A stretch of DNA of 64,000 nucleotides from Rhizobium sp. 16-449-1b (GTDB lineage: Bacteria > Pseudomonadota > Alphaproteobacteria > Rhizobiales > Rhizobiaceae): positions 310,001-374,000 of the forward strand of contig NZ_JAGHMH010000021.1 in NCBI RefSeq assembly GCF_017741935.1, written 5' to 3'. Below the pieces are notes generated by a model. That model saw nothing but the letters and a program-made list of their open reading frames with translations, had not been told where the DNA came from and made no database searches. This document shows positions 44,692 to 52,821 of this stretch, one piece after another. The position numbers and the translations under genes are program-made. Position 1 is the first letter of the stretch. Each line of letters begins with the position of its first letter.

Positions 44692-45702
44692 TCAGAGCTT
44701 TGGCGTTGCCGCGCTCTCCAAGATGTCGTTTGTGAGCATCGAGTCGGTATCGACCACTTTGTTCGTCAGCTTGGCTTCGAGCGCATTTTGCGCAGTCTGC
44801 TTCCAGATGCTCGGGTCTAGCCACATGAGGCCCTTTTCCTTGGTGAGCGGGCTCAGCATGTAATCGACCTGCTGCTCCGCCTGGTAGGTCTGTTGCGCCG
44901 CATCCAGACCATCGGAAACGCCATTTTCCACGATGTATTTCGCAGCCGCCGCCGGATCCTTGAAGTATTCCTGCCAGGCCTTCATCTCAGCCCGCATGTA
45001 TTTGGCCAGGACGTCCTTCGAGCCGGGCTTGTTGTAGAAGTCAGCATTGACGAAATATGCGTTCATCTGCGCGTTCATGCCGAAATCGCCGATGCTGATG
45101 ACATTCACCGGAACGCCAAGGTCTTCGATCATCCGGGGCTCGGCAAAGGCAAATGTCGTCATCATGCAATCGACCTTGCCGGCGACGATAAGCGAAATAT
45201 CATTCGGGCCGATCGGGGTGATCTCAACATCCGACTTCTTGATGCCGTTCTTCTCGAGGAACAGATCTCCGTATGCGGCGGCAATCTGCTTTACACCCAG
45301 GCGCTTGCCGATCAGGTCTGCCGGCTTCTTGACGCCGGACGCCTTGGTGCAGGTCATCGCCACGGGCGTACGCTGAAACTGCCCGGCTATGATCTTGAAG
45401 TCTGCGCCTTTGTCCTGTCCAGCCAGAACCAGTTCGGGACCGACAATCCCGATCGTCGCCAAGCCTGAAGAGACCATCTGAACCTGGTCAACTCCCACGC
45501 CGGCCGGCACGACGGTTACATCAAGCCCTTCATCCTTGAAGTAGCCTTTATCCTTTGCGTAGATCGCACCGAAGCTTTCAACGTCGGCAACATAGCCGAG
45601 TACAACAGTCAATTTGGCCGCATCCTCAGCCTGAGCGGCGGACGCCGCGGCGAGCGCAAAGAAGCTGACAGCAAGTGCATGCAAGTATGAAGGTTTTTTC
45701 AC
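44692..45702 (-). CDS. ABC solute-binding protein (NMT1/THI5-like, NitT/TauT type)
   Basis: A 336-residue periplasmic protein: signal peptide MKKPSYLHALAVSFFALAAA (cleavage near AQAE), then KLTVVLGYVADVESFGAIYA, DKGYFKDEGLDVTVVPAGVG and VDQVQMVSSGLATIGIVGPE, the standard NMT1 pattern, and YFVNADFYNKPGSKDVLAKY later. NMT1-like receptors bind pyrimidines, riboflavin precursors, sulfonates or nitrate; the ligand is not predictable here. It should serve the ATPase and permeases encoded at 37.5-39.9 kb. Amidohydrolase B follows on the same strand. Confidence 0.9.
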   Translation of the reverse strand: MKKPSYLHALAVSFFALAAASAAQAEDAAKLTVVLGYVADVESFGAIYAKDKGYFKDEGLDVTVVPAGVGVDQVQMVSSGLATIGIVGPELVLAGQDKGADFKIIAGQFQRTPVAMTCTKASGVKKPADLIGKRLGVKQIAAAYGDLFLEKNGIKKSDVEITPIGPNDISLIVAGKVDCMMTTFAFAEPRMIEDLGVPVNVISIGDFGMNAQMNAYFVNADFYNKPGSKDVLAKYMRAEMKAWQEYFKDPAAAAKYIVENGVSDGLDAAQQTYQAEQQVDYMLSPLTKEKGLMWLDPSIWKQTAQNALEAKLTNKVVDTDSMLTNDILESAATPKL

Positions 45703-46303
45703 CTGAAACTCCGTGTTGATAGCCGGTTATAGGCACTTGGCGTCGACGCCGAAATTTCTAATACGGTGGTCCCGTTGCAAACAACAATCGAATGGTCACC
45801 GACGCGTACTCAAAAACGCAACGGCGAAAATATCTGTTGCGCGTAAACACCGGACGATAGGAACACGACTTCCCGACGGCCTTTCGGTAACGCTTTCGAT
45901 TCCGGCCGCGATCGAAATATCCGCCGTGACAAGTACATCAGAGGAGCTACGCGCCAAGCGTGCCGTACAGGGGGAACTCGTGAGGGCTTATCAGATCGCT
46001 GATGCGAAACACGCGTCGGAATAAACCCGAAATTCCAAGATTTTCTCTACAGATCGGCACGACCCAGTCGCTGCAACCGCCCCCGCCGCGCTGATGGCGC
46101 ATCGGGCAGAACGATGAGCGACAGGATCGCACACATCGCACCCGCTCCCTTCCCGAGATCCGGTTGAATCGATGGCACTCACTCTTCCACAGAGCATCGC
46201 ATCGCTAAAATGGATTGTATCAAAATGAACAATCCATTCACCATTCGACACAAGCATACGTTGACTTTCGGAGCAAACACGCCGAAGGAGGATTTTGAAT
46301 TCT
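45703..46303. other. Intergenic region upstream of the binding-protein gene
   Basis: About 600 bases without a convincing gene; the frames on either strand look unlike protein. Base composition becomes more AT-rich from about 46190 on. It should contain the promoter of the minus-strand binding-protein operon; no specific motif was recognised. Confidence 0.4.
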
Positions 46304-46672
46304 ATGCTCGTAAGTTGTATTTCATTGATGTTTCGCCGCTTTCATATATCCGCCAAAGTTCCTTTCTCTTTGTTACTCAATTTCTTGCTATCGATCTGTT
46401 TTTACGTAACATTTTCTCTCGCTCCGGCGAGCAGCCAAGAAATTCCCCAAGTTAATCCGACACCCACAGCCGCGCTTGCGATCGCTGTACAGTTGTCACT
46501 CTTTACCGTTGCTGCAAGCAGCACGGCACAAGCGCAGTCGCATGCCGACGATCTTTCACGCGGGCAAGATCAGAATGCGCGAGCGCAACGTTTCGATCAT
46601 CGGATATCCGAAAACCCTTTGCAGGCAGCATCAATGAAGGATGCGCCAATCTCATTTCCTCCAGCGCGATAA
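46304..46672 (+). CDS. Possible small exported protein (weak)
   Basis: An open frame of about 122 residues starting MLVSCISLMFRRFHISAKVP, with a hydrophobic stretch (FSLLLNFLLSICFYVTFSLA) and SAQ/QAQ-type cleavage-like sites. A strong AAGGAGG lies about 11 bases upstream (46285-46291), and a TTG at 46295 is another possible start. Codon use is less GC-biased than in neighbours and I recognise no family. The following lipoprotein gene is 30 bases on. It could be a real small secreted protein or spurious. Confidence 0.3.
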   Translation: MLVSCISLMFRRFHISAKVPFSLLLNFLLSICFYVTFSLAPASSQEIPQVNPTPTAALAIAVQLSLFTVAASSTAQAQSHADDLSRGQDQNARAQRFDHRISENPLQAASMKDAPISFPPAR

Positions 46673-46702
46673 TGCGCTGGTAGTCATTTTCTGGAGAAAA
46701 CC

Positions 46703-47158
46703 ATGCAGTTCACGAATTTTCAGATGCCTCACTCGCGGTCAGCGCTTGCCGCCTTGCTCGCCAGCGCCTTGCTCTTGTCGAGTTGCGGTGGCCGAGAAGC
46801 CCATCCGATCGCCTCGACCAATCCCAGCGACAGCGTCTTCAACTGCGCCGGCATCAAGCGAGAGTTCGACGCCAACGAGCGGCAGGTACTAGCGACCGTC
46901 AAGGAACGCTCACAGGCCCAGGGCAAGAATGTCGCCCTCGGCGCGACGGGTGTCCTGCTCTTCTGGCCGGCACTGTTCTTCATGGATCCGAAATCTCCGG
47001 AGAAGGTCGAGATCGACGCTTTGCGCAATCGTAACGGTGTTCTGGCCGACATTGCCAGATCGAAGAAATGCCCCGCCCCGACGTCGACTTTGACCGAGGT
47101 CTACAAACGTCTCGACGGCAAATCCTCGGCGTCGAACTCCAACAGAGCCAAAAACTGA
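46703..47158 (+). CDS. Small lipoprotein, function unknown
   Basis: A 151-residue protein with a lipoprotein signal: hydrophobic SALAALLASALLLSSCGG with the lipobox LSSC (Cys near residue 28). The mature part shows SVFNCAGIKREFDANERQVL, a hydrophobic ATGVLLFWPALFFMD and IDALRNRNGVLADIARSKK. The pattern of a conserved Cys pair and ALRNRN is seen in small rhizobial lipoproteins of unknown role. The ATG at 46703 follows TGGAG; 46724 is an alternative. It converges on the LuxR-type gene. Confidence 0.72.
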   Translation: MQFTNFQMPHSRSALAALLASALLLSSCGGREAHPIASTNPSDSVFNCAGIKREFDANERQVLATVKERSQAQGKNVALGATGVLLFWPALFFMDPKSPEKVEIDALRNRNGVLADIARSKKCPAPTSTLTEVYKRLDGKSSASNSNRAKN

Positions 47159-47247
47159 TCCGACAGCCCTCACCGGTGCCGGGACTAAACATCTAGGTCA
47201 CGAGAGTTTGCAGCATACCCATAACTGTTGAGCGCGGACGCGCGAGA

Positions 47248-48438
47248 TCATGCAACGCCCTTATGGGAGCCCAGCGATCCCAGGAGGGCACCCATGCGCT
47301 CGAAATCGCGTAGGTTCGTGGCATTGGATTTCCGCAGCACCGTGCGGATCTGCGTTCGGACGGTGTCGAGCGAAACATCCCGTTCGCGCGCGACTGCCTC
47401 AGCGCTTTGACCTCCGAGGAGAGCCGCAGCGACGGCTCCCTCTGCCGCACTCAAGCCGAACAGTTCGCTTAGCAGCGATGGCCTTGCAGCCCGAGGAGAC
47501 GACAACTCGCTGATCTGGACCAGAACCGGCACACTGCCACCTTCGACTAACGCATCACAAACACGATCCGGAAACTGCGGCGACACGAAAATCGCATACT
47601 GGCCAATGCGACCGCTGTTACCGAGCATATCGAATTCAACTCGCATGGCTCCTCCGAAACCTCTCGCGGCGGCATCGCGGATCATGGCTCGCAATCGCTT
47701 CATCTCGCCTCGATTGTCGACAGCGAGCTTCGTTCCCGAAGAAGGACTGGTCGCAAGGCAGACCGGTCGATCACGGTAGCAAAGTGCTTTCGTCGCCGAC
47801 GAATTGGCAAATAGTACGTTGCAGTCGCCGTCGACCACAATCGCGGCACCGGGAAGGGCTTCGAAAGCGGCATATCCCAACCGCGCGTCAAAGTCGGCAC
47901 GATGCAGCCGCTCGCGTAATTGCAGTGCACGGCGGACATGGGGCAGCAGGGTTAAGAGAGCCGCGCGTTCGCGAACACCGAATGCGAGACCTTGCCGATA
48001 GAATCCGACAATCGATCGGCGGCTGTCGCCCACGAGGCCAACAATCATGTGTTCCTGACCCTGCGGCTTGGCGAAGTCCCGATAGAATTCGGTCCGGTGA
48101 TAAGCCTCGCTCTCTACCAATTCCTCATCCAACAGAACTTTACCATCCGCCTCGTTTCGCCTCATCAGGCTGGACAAGGCGGCTCTGATTGGATCGAGTT
48201 GGAGGTAGTGTTCGACATAGTGATCGTTCTCGGCGCGCGTTTCGAAGACGTTCACGGATCTGCCGCCACCTGCCTGGAGGCGAAGGCTGCCGGCGTCCGC
48301 GCCCAGATGTTCGAAGAGGCGTTTTCCAACTGCCAGCCAGTTGTCATCATTCTCGCTGGCGTCGTAGATATCCCCGATTATCGAATTGAGTTCCACAAGC
48401 GCCCCCGCACTATCTGTAGAATACCTGCAATTTAGCAT
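47248..48438 (-). CDS. LuxR-type regulator with PAS-like domain, paralogue 1
   Basis: A 396-residue regulator. N-terminal sensor region begins IIGDIYDASENDDNWLAVGK, and a PAS-like segment is AAFEALPGAAIVVDGDCNVL with FANSSATKAL. The C-terminal LuxR HTH (LSAAEGAVAAALLGGQSAEA, VSLDTVRTQIRTVLRKSNAT) ends the protein. No receiver domain is seen, so it probably senses a ligand or redox state. It is a close paralogue of the gene at 54609-55730. The ATG at 48438 lacks a good ribosome site; TTG at 48468 is an alternative. Confidence 0.87.
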   Translation of the reverse strand: MLNCRYSTDSAGALVELNSIIGDIYDASENDDNWLAVGKRLFEHLGADAGSLRLQAGGGRSVNVFETRAENDHYVEHYLQLDPIRAALSSLMRRNEADGKVLLDEELVESEAYHRTEFYRDFAKPQGQEHMIVGLVGDSRRSIVGFYRQGLAFGVRERAALLTLLPHVRRALQLRERLHRADFDARLGYAAFEALPGAAIVVDGDCNVLFANSSATKALCYRDRPVCLATSPSSGTKLAVDNRGEMKRLRAMIRDAAARGFGGAMRVEFDMLGNSGRIGQYAIFVSPQFPDRVCDALVEGGSVPVLVQISELSSPRAARPSLLSELFGLSAAEGAVAAALLGGQSAEAVARERDVSLDTVRTQIRTVLRKSNATNLRDFERMGALLGSLGSHKGVA

Positions 48439-48487
48439 CAACTTATGCCGTCGAGTCAATGCGACCAAAAGTAGACTTTTCGCCTTA

Positions 48488-48787
48488 TCAGGCGAACCTC
48501 AGCGCCTTCGCGTTGATCTCGGTTGAAGTCAGAAACGCGGCAAGGCGTTCGACTAGACCTTCGATAAAGGCTGGATCGAGCGCGTGGCCCATCTTCGGAA
48601 CAAGATAAAGCTGGGCGTCCTTCAAGTTGGACGCCGCCCACTTTGCATGCTCTGGCGGAAAGAATTGCTGTGATTGGCCACCGTTGCACCGCTGCAGGTT
48701 CTCTATCGGCAACCGCGCGGCCAACCTCAACCAAAAAGCCTCGTCGAACGGCGACGCTGCCCCGGCAGCAAAGCGGAAGTCTTCCAT
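48488..48787 (-). pseudogene. Remnant of an alpha/beta hydrolase gene
   Basis: About 99 residues: MEDFRFAAGAASPFDEAFWL joined through an unrelated-looking middle to LYLVPKMGHALDPAFIEGLV, the C-terminal end of an alpha/beta hydrolase carrying the catalytic His in MGHAL. The nucleophile elbow and the segment with the catalytic Asp are missing, so a central deletion plus loss of the N-terminal two thirds is likely. It lies between the LuxR-type gene and the DUF4239 gene. Confidence 0.5.
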
Positions 48788-48824
48788 AAACCGGATGGCA
48801 ACCGCTTTTTCGGACCCCGCGGTG

Positions 48825-49589
48825 CTATGACGTGCCGAGACGACCCAACGCCCCTTGCAACGGTTTGTCTGAGATCCGGATGAGGCCGGCATAGGGGTTT
48901 GCCATGTCGGAGATCGCAAAGACTGCGCCCGCAACCGAAAGCGCACAGACGATGATGATCGTCAGCACCGTCGGATTGGCCGGAGCCTGCAGCCCGAACG
49001 TGCCGAACAGAAGGGCGAGCCAGTAAATGAGAACGATGAAGAAACCCCAGGGCAGACCTTCGTCGGCGGACTCGATCTGAAGCCAATGTCCTTCGGCAAG
49101 GTGACCACTGACTTCAAGTGCGCGTGCCTGGATAAGGCGATGCACGTCGTCATGGGGATCAAGCGCACGAAGCTTTCCCTGCACCGCTTCGATTTCCTTG
49201 TAAGCCGGTGCCCTCCCTGCGAACTGGTCATCGCTTGTCTCAACGGCCCATCCGTTGTCCAGACGGCTTTCGATCAGCGCCCGCAGCAACTGACGCGCGT
49301 CATCGGCATCGGGACCATACTGAGCCATCAAGCGATCGAGCAGAACGATCCGGGCGGCCGTCGCGCCAAGTTCCGTCTGCGCCTCATCGTAGTCGGACTT
49401 CGCAGACGCTATCAGCAAGCCGAGCGCCAGCGCCGACAGCGTGCCGACGATCGCCGTTGCAAGCCTGATGACTTCCTTCGATTCCGAGTTCAGGTGATGG
49501 GATGGAAGACGGTCGCGAAGAAGCATGCCCATCGCGGTCGCGAACCCAAGAACAATGAAGACGCCGGCGGCGAGAAGGAGAGCATTCAT
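48825..49589 (-). CDS. DUF4239 (bestrophin-like domain) membrane protein
   Basis: A 254-residue inner-membrane protein with helices at about residues 3-22, 43-62, 180-200 and 208-226. The pattern ESKEVIRLATAIVGTLSALA, then LGLLIASAKSDYDEAQTELG at the start and SDMANPYAGLIRISDKPL at the end is that of DUF4239, called bestrophin-like. Function unknown; a channel role is only suggested by the name. It starts 3 bases after the lipase stop. Confidence 0.8.
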   Translation of the reverse strand: MNALLLAAGVFIVLGFATAMGMLLRDRLPSHHLNSESKEVIRLATAIVGTLSALALGLLIASAKSDYDEAQTELGATAARIVLLDRLMAQYGPDADDARQLLRALIESRLDNGWAVETSDDQFAGRAPAYKEIEAVQGKLRALDPHDDVHRLIQARALEVSGHLAEGHWLQIESADEGLPWGFFIVLIYWLALLFGTFGLQAPANPTVLTIIIVCALSVAGAVFAISDMANPYAGLIRISDKPLQGALGRLGTS

Positions 49590-49592
49590 CGC

Positions 49593-50846
49593 TCAATCGC
49601 CTTCGGCTGCTTGCGGAAGGCGCGCGCATGTATTGGGAGTGGCCGTATTTGCGAACCTGCCGCTGATCCATTTGGCAGCGTCTTTCGCTGTATCGCGGGC
49701 GATGAAGCCATGCCCGACTTCTGGAAGCGTCACGAAGTCCACGCTGCTGCCATTGCCACAGAGACGGCGCACATAGGAGATGGTCACGTCGGGACGAACG
49801 ATGCCGTCAGCCAATCCTTGAGCAATGAAGATGGGAATCTGCTTTGGGAGAAAGCCGGGCGTATTCTGTCTCAGCAAGGCGTTCCACGGCTCTGCCGCGC
49901 TGATATCAGTGACAGTCAGGAAGTCCTTGACCAGCGGGCGTTCCTCGAGACGTCGTTCCAGAAGATCGAATATCGTCTCGATGCAGCCGCCTGCAAGCGT
50001 GTCGACCGTCGGCATCGCATTCGCGTCGACAATAGTGTCGAGCTTGATGTCGAAGACCCGTGACCAGGACCAAAGCGTAAGGGCCGTTAGCCCCTTGCCC
50101 CCGCTCGAGGCGAAGTCGTCGCGCATCAGCGTGCTGAGATCGGTTGCCGGCGCTGCCGCGGCAACGCCAACCAGTTTAAGCTCGGGCGCGTAGGTGGATG
50201 CCAACAAGCCTGCGTAAAGCGCCGCCTGCCCTCCCTGCGAGTGACCCCAGACGGCAAAGCGTGTCGGCACTCGTTCACCGAGAAGATCTCGCGCGGCCCG
50301 GACAGAATCGAGCACGGCGCGGCCTTCGCTGTCGCCAATGAGATAGGGATGGACACCAGGACCGCCGAGACCGGGATAGTCCGTCGCGACAACGGCAAAT
50401 CCTTGTTGCAGCAGTTGCTCGAGGCCTTGTATCTGCCGATAGACGCCGCGGCTTAGAGACGGCGCGCAGGCCGTGGCAACACCGCTGGTCGGATGTGCCC
50501 AGGCGACGATCGGACGGCTTGTGTTGTCGCCATCGGCCGGCACGATCAAGACACCGGAGACCGCAATTCCCTCTCCATGCAGGCCGACTGAACGGTAGAG
50601 GATGCGGGACGCGGTGGCACCCTGCGGAGAGAACGGCATGGCCTCCGAGCGGATGACGGAGCCGGGACGCCCTGCGAGTTCACCGCTCTCGGGCTGGTAG
50701 AACGCGTCGTTGGCTCTCGCCGAGCCCCAAGTCAGGAGTACCCACACGACAAGAGCCGCGAGCCCATATCCCAGCAGCAGCCGGAGCGTGTCTTTCGCCC
50801 GTGCCAACCTGTGCCTGGGCGGTTCTATGAAGCGGATTCGGGTCAT
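49593..50846 (-). CDS. LIP-family secretory lipase-like alpha/beta hydrolase
   Basis: A 417-residue alpha/beta hydrolase with an N-terminal membrane anchor or signal (LLLGYGLAALVVWVLLTWGS after a basic start). Seen: AWAHPTSGVATACAPSLS, VVATDYPGLGGPGVHPYLIG, nucleophile elbow VWGHSQGGQAALYAG (Ser in GHSQG), Asp region IFIAQGLADGIVRPD and catalytic His in EVGHGF. This is the LIP secretory lipase layout. It probably hydrolyses esters in the periplasm or membrane. Cotranscribed with the DUF4239 gene. Confidence 0.87.
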   Translation of the reverse strand: MTRIRFIEPPRHRLARAKDTLRLLLGYGLAALVVWVLLTWGSARANDAFYQPESGELAGRPGSVIRSEAMPFSPQGATASRILYRSVGLHGEGIAVSGVLIVPADGDNTSRPIVAWAHPTSGVATACAPSLSRGVYRQIQGLEQLLQQGFAVVATDYPGLGGPGVHPYLIGDSEGRAVLDSVRAARDLLGERVPTRFAVWGHSQGGQAALYAGLLASTYAPELKLVGVAAAAPATDLSTLMRDDFASSGGKGLTALTLWSWSRVFDIKLDTIVDANAMPTVDTLAGGCIETIFDLLERRLEERPLVKDFLTVTDISAAEPWNALLRQNTPGFLPKQIPIFIAQGLADGIVRPDVTISYVRRLCGNGSSVDFVTLPEVGHGFIARDTAKDAAKWISGRFANTATPNTCARLPQAAEGD

Positions 50847-50945
50847 GATGGTCGTCCAATAGGGCTGATCGCCCGGTTCATTGATTTCAAAGAGCGCTGC
50901 ATGCAGCTTGAGATGGGGCGGCGATGGCCGCCCCTGTCCTCATGA

Positions 50946-51659
50946 TCACTGCCACTGACCATCAGGCAGACGCCCATGATACGGCGTGTCACGGCAATGA
51001 CCCCATGGGCCGAGCCACCAGCCCGGAGGGCACAGATTTGCAGGAGGATAGTATGCAGGCGCCGGATAGTAGGGCTCGACGTAGCGAGGCCCGGCCAACG
51101 ATGCTCCGATCGCCGCACCGGAGGCGGCGCCGAGTGCGTACCAACCAGCATTGTTCCAGCCGCGCCAATGGTCGATGAACACGGCGGCGGGACCGGTCGC
51201 GCCGGTCAGATTGCCCTCCAGCACGGAAACGTCGAACGTCAGCGTCGTGCCATCAAGCTTGGGCGACCTGAGCGTGACCACGGCGTCGCTGACATTCGAG
51301 CCTCCGCCAAGAACCGATACCGTTGCGTTCGGCGGGTCCTTGTCGAAGCTGTCGGCGCCAGCGCCCCATTGCTTGACGATTTCGTCGGTCGCGATGTGAC
51401 CGGCGGCGCGTGTCGGACGATCGGAGAAGATGATCGAGTTGGTGGCAACGCCCGTCAGCACCAGCTTGTCGCCTTCCAGCTTCGCGCCGTCGGCGTTGAC
51501 GACCAGGAGTGATGCTGCAGGCGCCTGCTGGCTGACTTGGCCGACAGTCTTTTGCAGGGGCACATGCGGTGCCTTGGCAGCATCCTGCCCCAGCGCGGTA
51601 CCCGCCAGCAGCGTGAGCGAGCCGGCGAACACCAGGCCGATTGGATTCATGCGTATCAT
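50946..51659 (-). CDS. Exported protein with a C-terminal Cys/Trp/Gly-rich module
   Basis: A 237-residue exported protein: signal peptide (GLVFAGSLTLLAGTALGQ), a beta-rich central domain with LLVVNADGAKLEGDKLVLTG, TLRSPKLDGTTLTFDVSVLE and a glycine-rich AGWYALGAASGAAIGASLAG, then a C-terminal module CPPGWWLGPWGHCRDTPYHG followed by RLPDGQWQ. The module is nearly the same as those in the gene at 52501-52821. The function of the central domain is unknown. Start at 51659 (AAAGGA upstream) or 51650. Confidence 0.75.
   Translation of the reverse strand: MIRMNPIGLVFAGSLTLLAGTALGQDAAKAPHVPLQKTVGQVSQQAPAASLLVVNADGAKLEGDKLVLTGVATNSIIFSDRPTRAAGHIATDEIVKQWGAGADSFDKDPPNATVSVLGGGSNVSDAVVTLRSPKLDGTTLTFDVSVLEGNLTGATGPAAVFIDHWRGWNNAGWYALGAASGAAIGASLAGPRYVEPYYPAPAYYPPANLCPPGWWLGPWGHCRDTPYHGRLPDGQWQ
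50949..51038 (-). repeat. Cys/Trp/Gly module, copy 1 (30 residues)
   Basis: Encodes the last 30 residues of the exported protein, core CPPGWWLGPWGHCRDTPYHG. DNA and protein are closely similar to two copies at 52504-52593 and 52612-52701. Shared pattern: C-x4-W-x-G-P-W/Y-G-x-C-R-x-T-P-x-x-G-R-L-P-x-G. Confidence 0.75.
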
Positions 51660-51701
51660 TGTCGAATTCCTTTGTGAGTTCCGTTGCGAAAGCCTCGGCG
51701 A

Positions 51702-51977
51702 TCAGCCGCCACCATGTTCGGCGGCATAGTCGATGCCGGCCTGAACTTCGGACATGGCCTGCATGACCAGTTCGGCGGCGCGCTCCTTGTGTCCGCCCTT
51801 GTTCGGCGTCGCCCGGTGAAGCGAATTCAGTGCGTTCTGGAGCTGGCGCAATGCGGCATCCATATTGCCTTGGTCCGCCATGGCAGGAGACGTTACGAGG
51901 GCAGCAGCCGAGCCTGCGGCGAGCACAACGCCTGCAGCGGCAAGCATGCTTCTGCGTGAAAGTGTGAGTTCGGTCAT
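51702..51977 (-). CDS. Small Tat-exported helical protein
   Basis: A 91-residue protein with a twin-arginine signal (LSRRSMLAAAGVVLAAGSAA, cleavage near AMADQ) and a short helical mature part: NMDAALRQLQNALNSLHRAT, then PNKGGHKERAAELVMQAMSE and VQAGIDYAAEHGGG. The KGGH and GIDYA pattern recurs in small exported rhizobial proteins of unknown function, so I treat it as real. It sits between the two module-bearing genes and the DUF992 gene, all on minus. Confidence 0.78.
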   Translation of the reverse strand: MTELTLSRRSMLAAAGVVLAAGSAAALVTSPAMADQGNMDAALRQLQNALNSLHRATPNKGGHKERAAELVMQAMSEVQAGIDYAAEHGGG

Positions 51978-52005
51978 TTCAGTTCTCCAAGTTCGTGAGG
52001 ATTGT

Positions 52006-52485
52006 TCAGTTGGTGGCCGTGAGCGTCACCTTGACGACGCCGGTTGCGATGTTGATGCCGGTCTCGCCATCAACCGAGATCGGCTGCAGCGAAAACGACT
52101 GATTGCTGCCGCCGACCAGAGCATTCGCTCCGGCGCCCACGCCGAGCGCGGCACCTGCGGCGACGCCGACATACGTTCCAGCAAGGGCACCCTGAGGGAT
52201 CCCGCGCGTCGCCGACGCGACGCCCCAGATCAGGTGTCCTTGATCGACCTTGCCGATCTCGACGCCGTATTCGTCGATGTTTCCGACATAGGCCTCAGAT
52301 TGCCCGCCATCAGGCTTGAACTGGCAGGTCAGCGATTGCTTGCGCGCGAGGATCTCGCCGATGCCCTTCGACACGTCACAAGACAGGATGCCGATCTTGG
52401 CGATGTCAGCATGGCCGGGGACAACGGAAGCAGCAACCAGGACCAGTGCAAGCGCAAGCCCGCCGGAGAGTTTCGAGATAGTCAT
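52006..52485 (-). CDS. DUF992 domain exported protein
   Basis: A 159-residue exported protein: signal peptide (LSGGLALALVLVAASVVPGH, cleavage near GHADI), then the DUF992 pattern KIGILSCDVSKGIGEILARK with Cys, SLTCQFKPDG, YVGNIDEYGVEIGKVDQGHL, and AALGVGAGANALVGGSNQSF near the end. The family is common in alphaproteobacteria and has no known function. It lies 15 bases downstream of the module gene. Confidence 0.88.
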   Translation of the reverse strand: MTISKLSGGLALALVLVAASVVPGHADIAKIGILSCDVSKGIGEILARKQSLTCQFKPDGGQSEAYVGNIDEYGVEIGKVDQGHLIWGVASATRGIPQGALAGTYVGVAAGAALGVGAGANALVGGSNQSFSLQPISVDGETGINIATGVVKVTLTATN

Positions 52486-52500
52486 CTGTCGGCTCCCCCT

Positions 52501-52821
52501 TTACTTCCAGGTGCCGTTGGGCAGGCGACCGTGATAGGGCGTGTTGCGGCAATGGCCCCAGGGACCACGCCAGTAGCCGGGCGGGCACGCGTTGCTGGCA
52601 ACGGGGCGCTCCTGGTAGTAGCCATTCGGAAGCCGACCATAGAACGGGGTGGTGCGGCAACCGCCATAAGGACCGCGCCACGCATTGGGGCCGCAGCCGC
52701 CGGCGACGAGCGTGATCGCGGAAGGCGCCTCGATCGTCGGCATCAGCAGCGCTGCGGTCGAGATAGACGGTGCCGCGAACAGTGCGGCAGCGCCGAGGAT
52801 GACTGCAAATTTCGTGTTCAT
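52501..52821 (-). CDS. Small secreted protein with two Cys/Trp/Gly-rich modules
   Basis: A 106-residue exported protein: signal peptide MNTKFAVILGAAALFAAPSI (cleavage near STA), a 20-residue linker, then two modules in tandem, GGCGPNAWRGPYGGCRTTPF and CPPGYWRGPWGHCRNTPYHG, six residues apart. The GCGP..RGP.G.C.. pattern resembles the short prefix domain described before Gly/His-rich repeats in rhizobial secreted proteins (GCG_CRPN type). Cys pairs suggest disulfides in the periplasm. The ATG at 52821 gives the signal peptide; the open frame upstream does not. Function unknown. Confidence 0.75.
   Translation of the reverse strand: MNTKFAVILGAAALFAAPSISTAALLMPTIEAPSAITLVAGGCGPNAWRGPYGGCRTTPFYGRLPNGYYQERPVASNACPPGYWRGPWGHCRNTPYHGRLPNGTWK
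52504..52701 (-). repeat. Tandem Cys/Trp/Gly modules, copies 2 and 3
   Basis: Two 30-residue modules encoded at 52504-52593 and 52612-52701, separated by 18 bases. Copy 2 (C-terminal) is nearer to copy 1 at 50949-51038 than to its tandem partner (CPPG, GPWGHCR, TPYHGRLP shared), which suggests exchange or duplication between the two genes. Confidence 0.7.

Noticed and set aside
45713..46024. Plus-strand open frame of 103 codons upstream of the binding-protein gene
   Set aside because: No ribosome site, no family features and composition unlike coding sequence; it overlaps the expected promoter region.
46210..46455. Open frame of 81 codons in the AT-rich stretch
   Set aside because: It overlaps the better-supported frame that has AAGGAGG; no signal or family seen.
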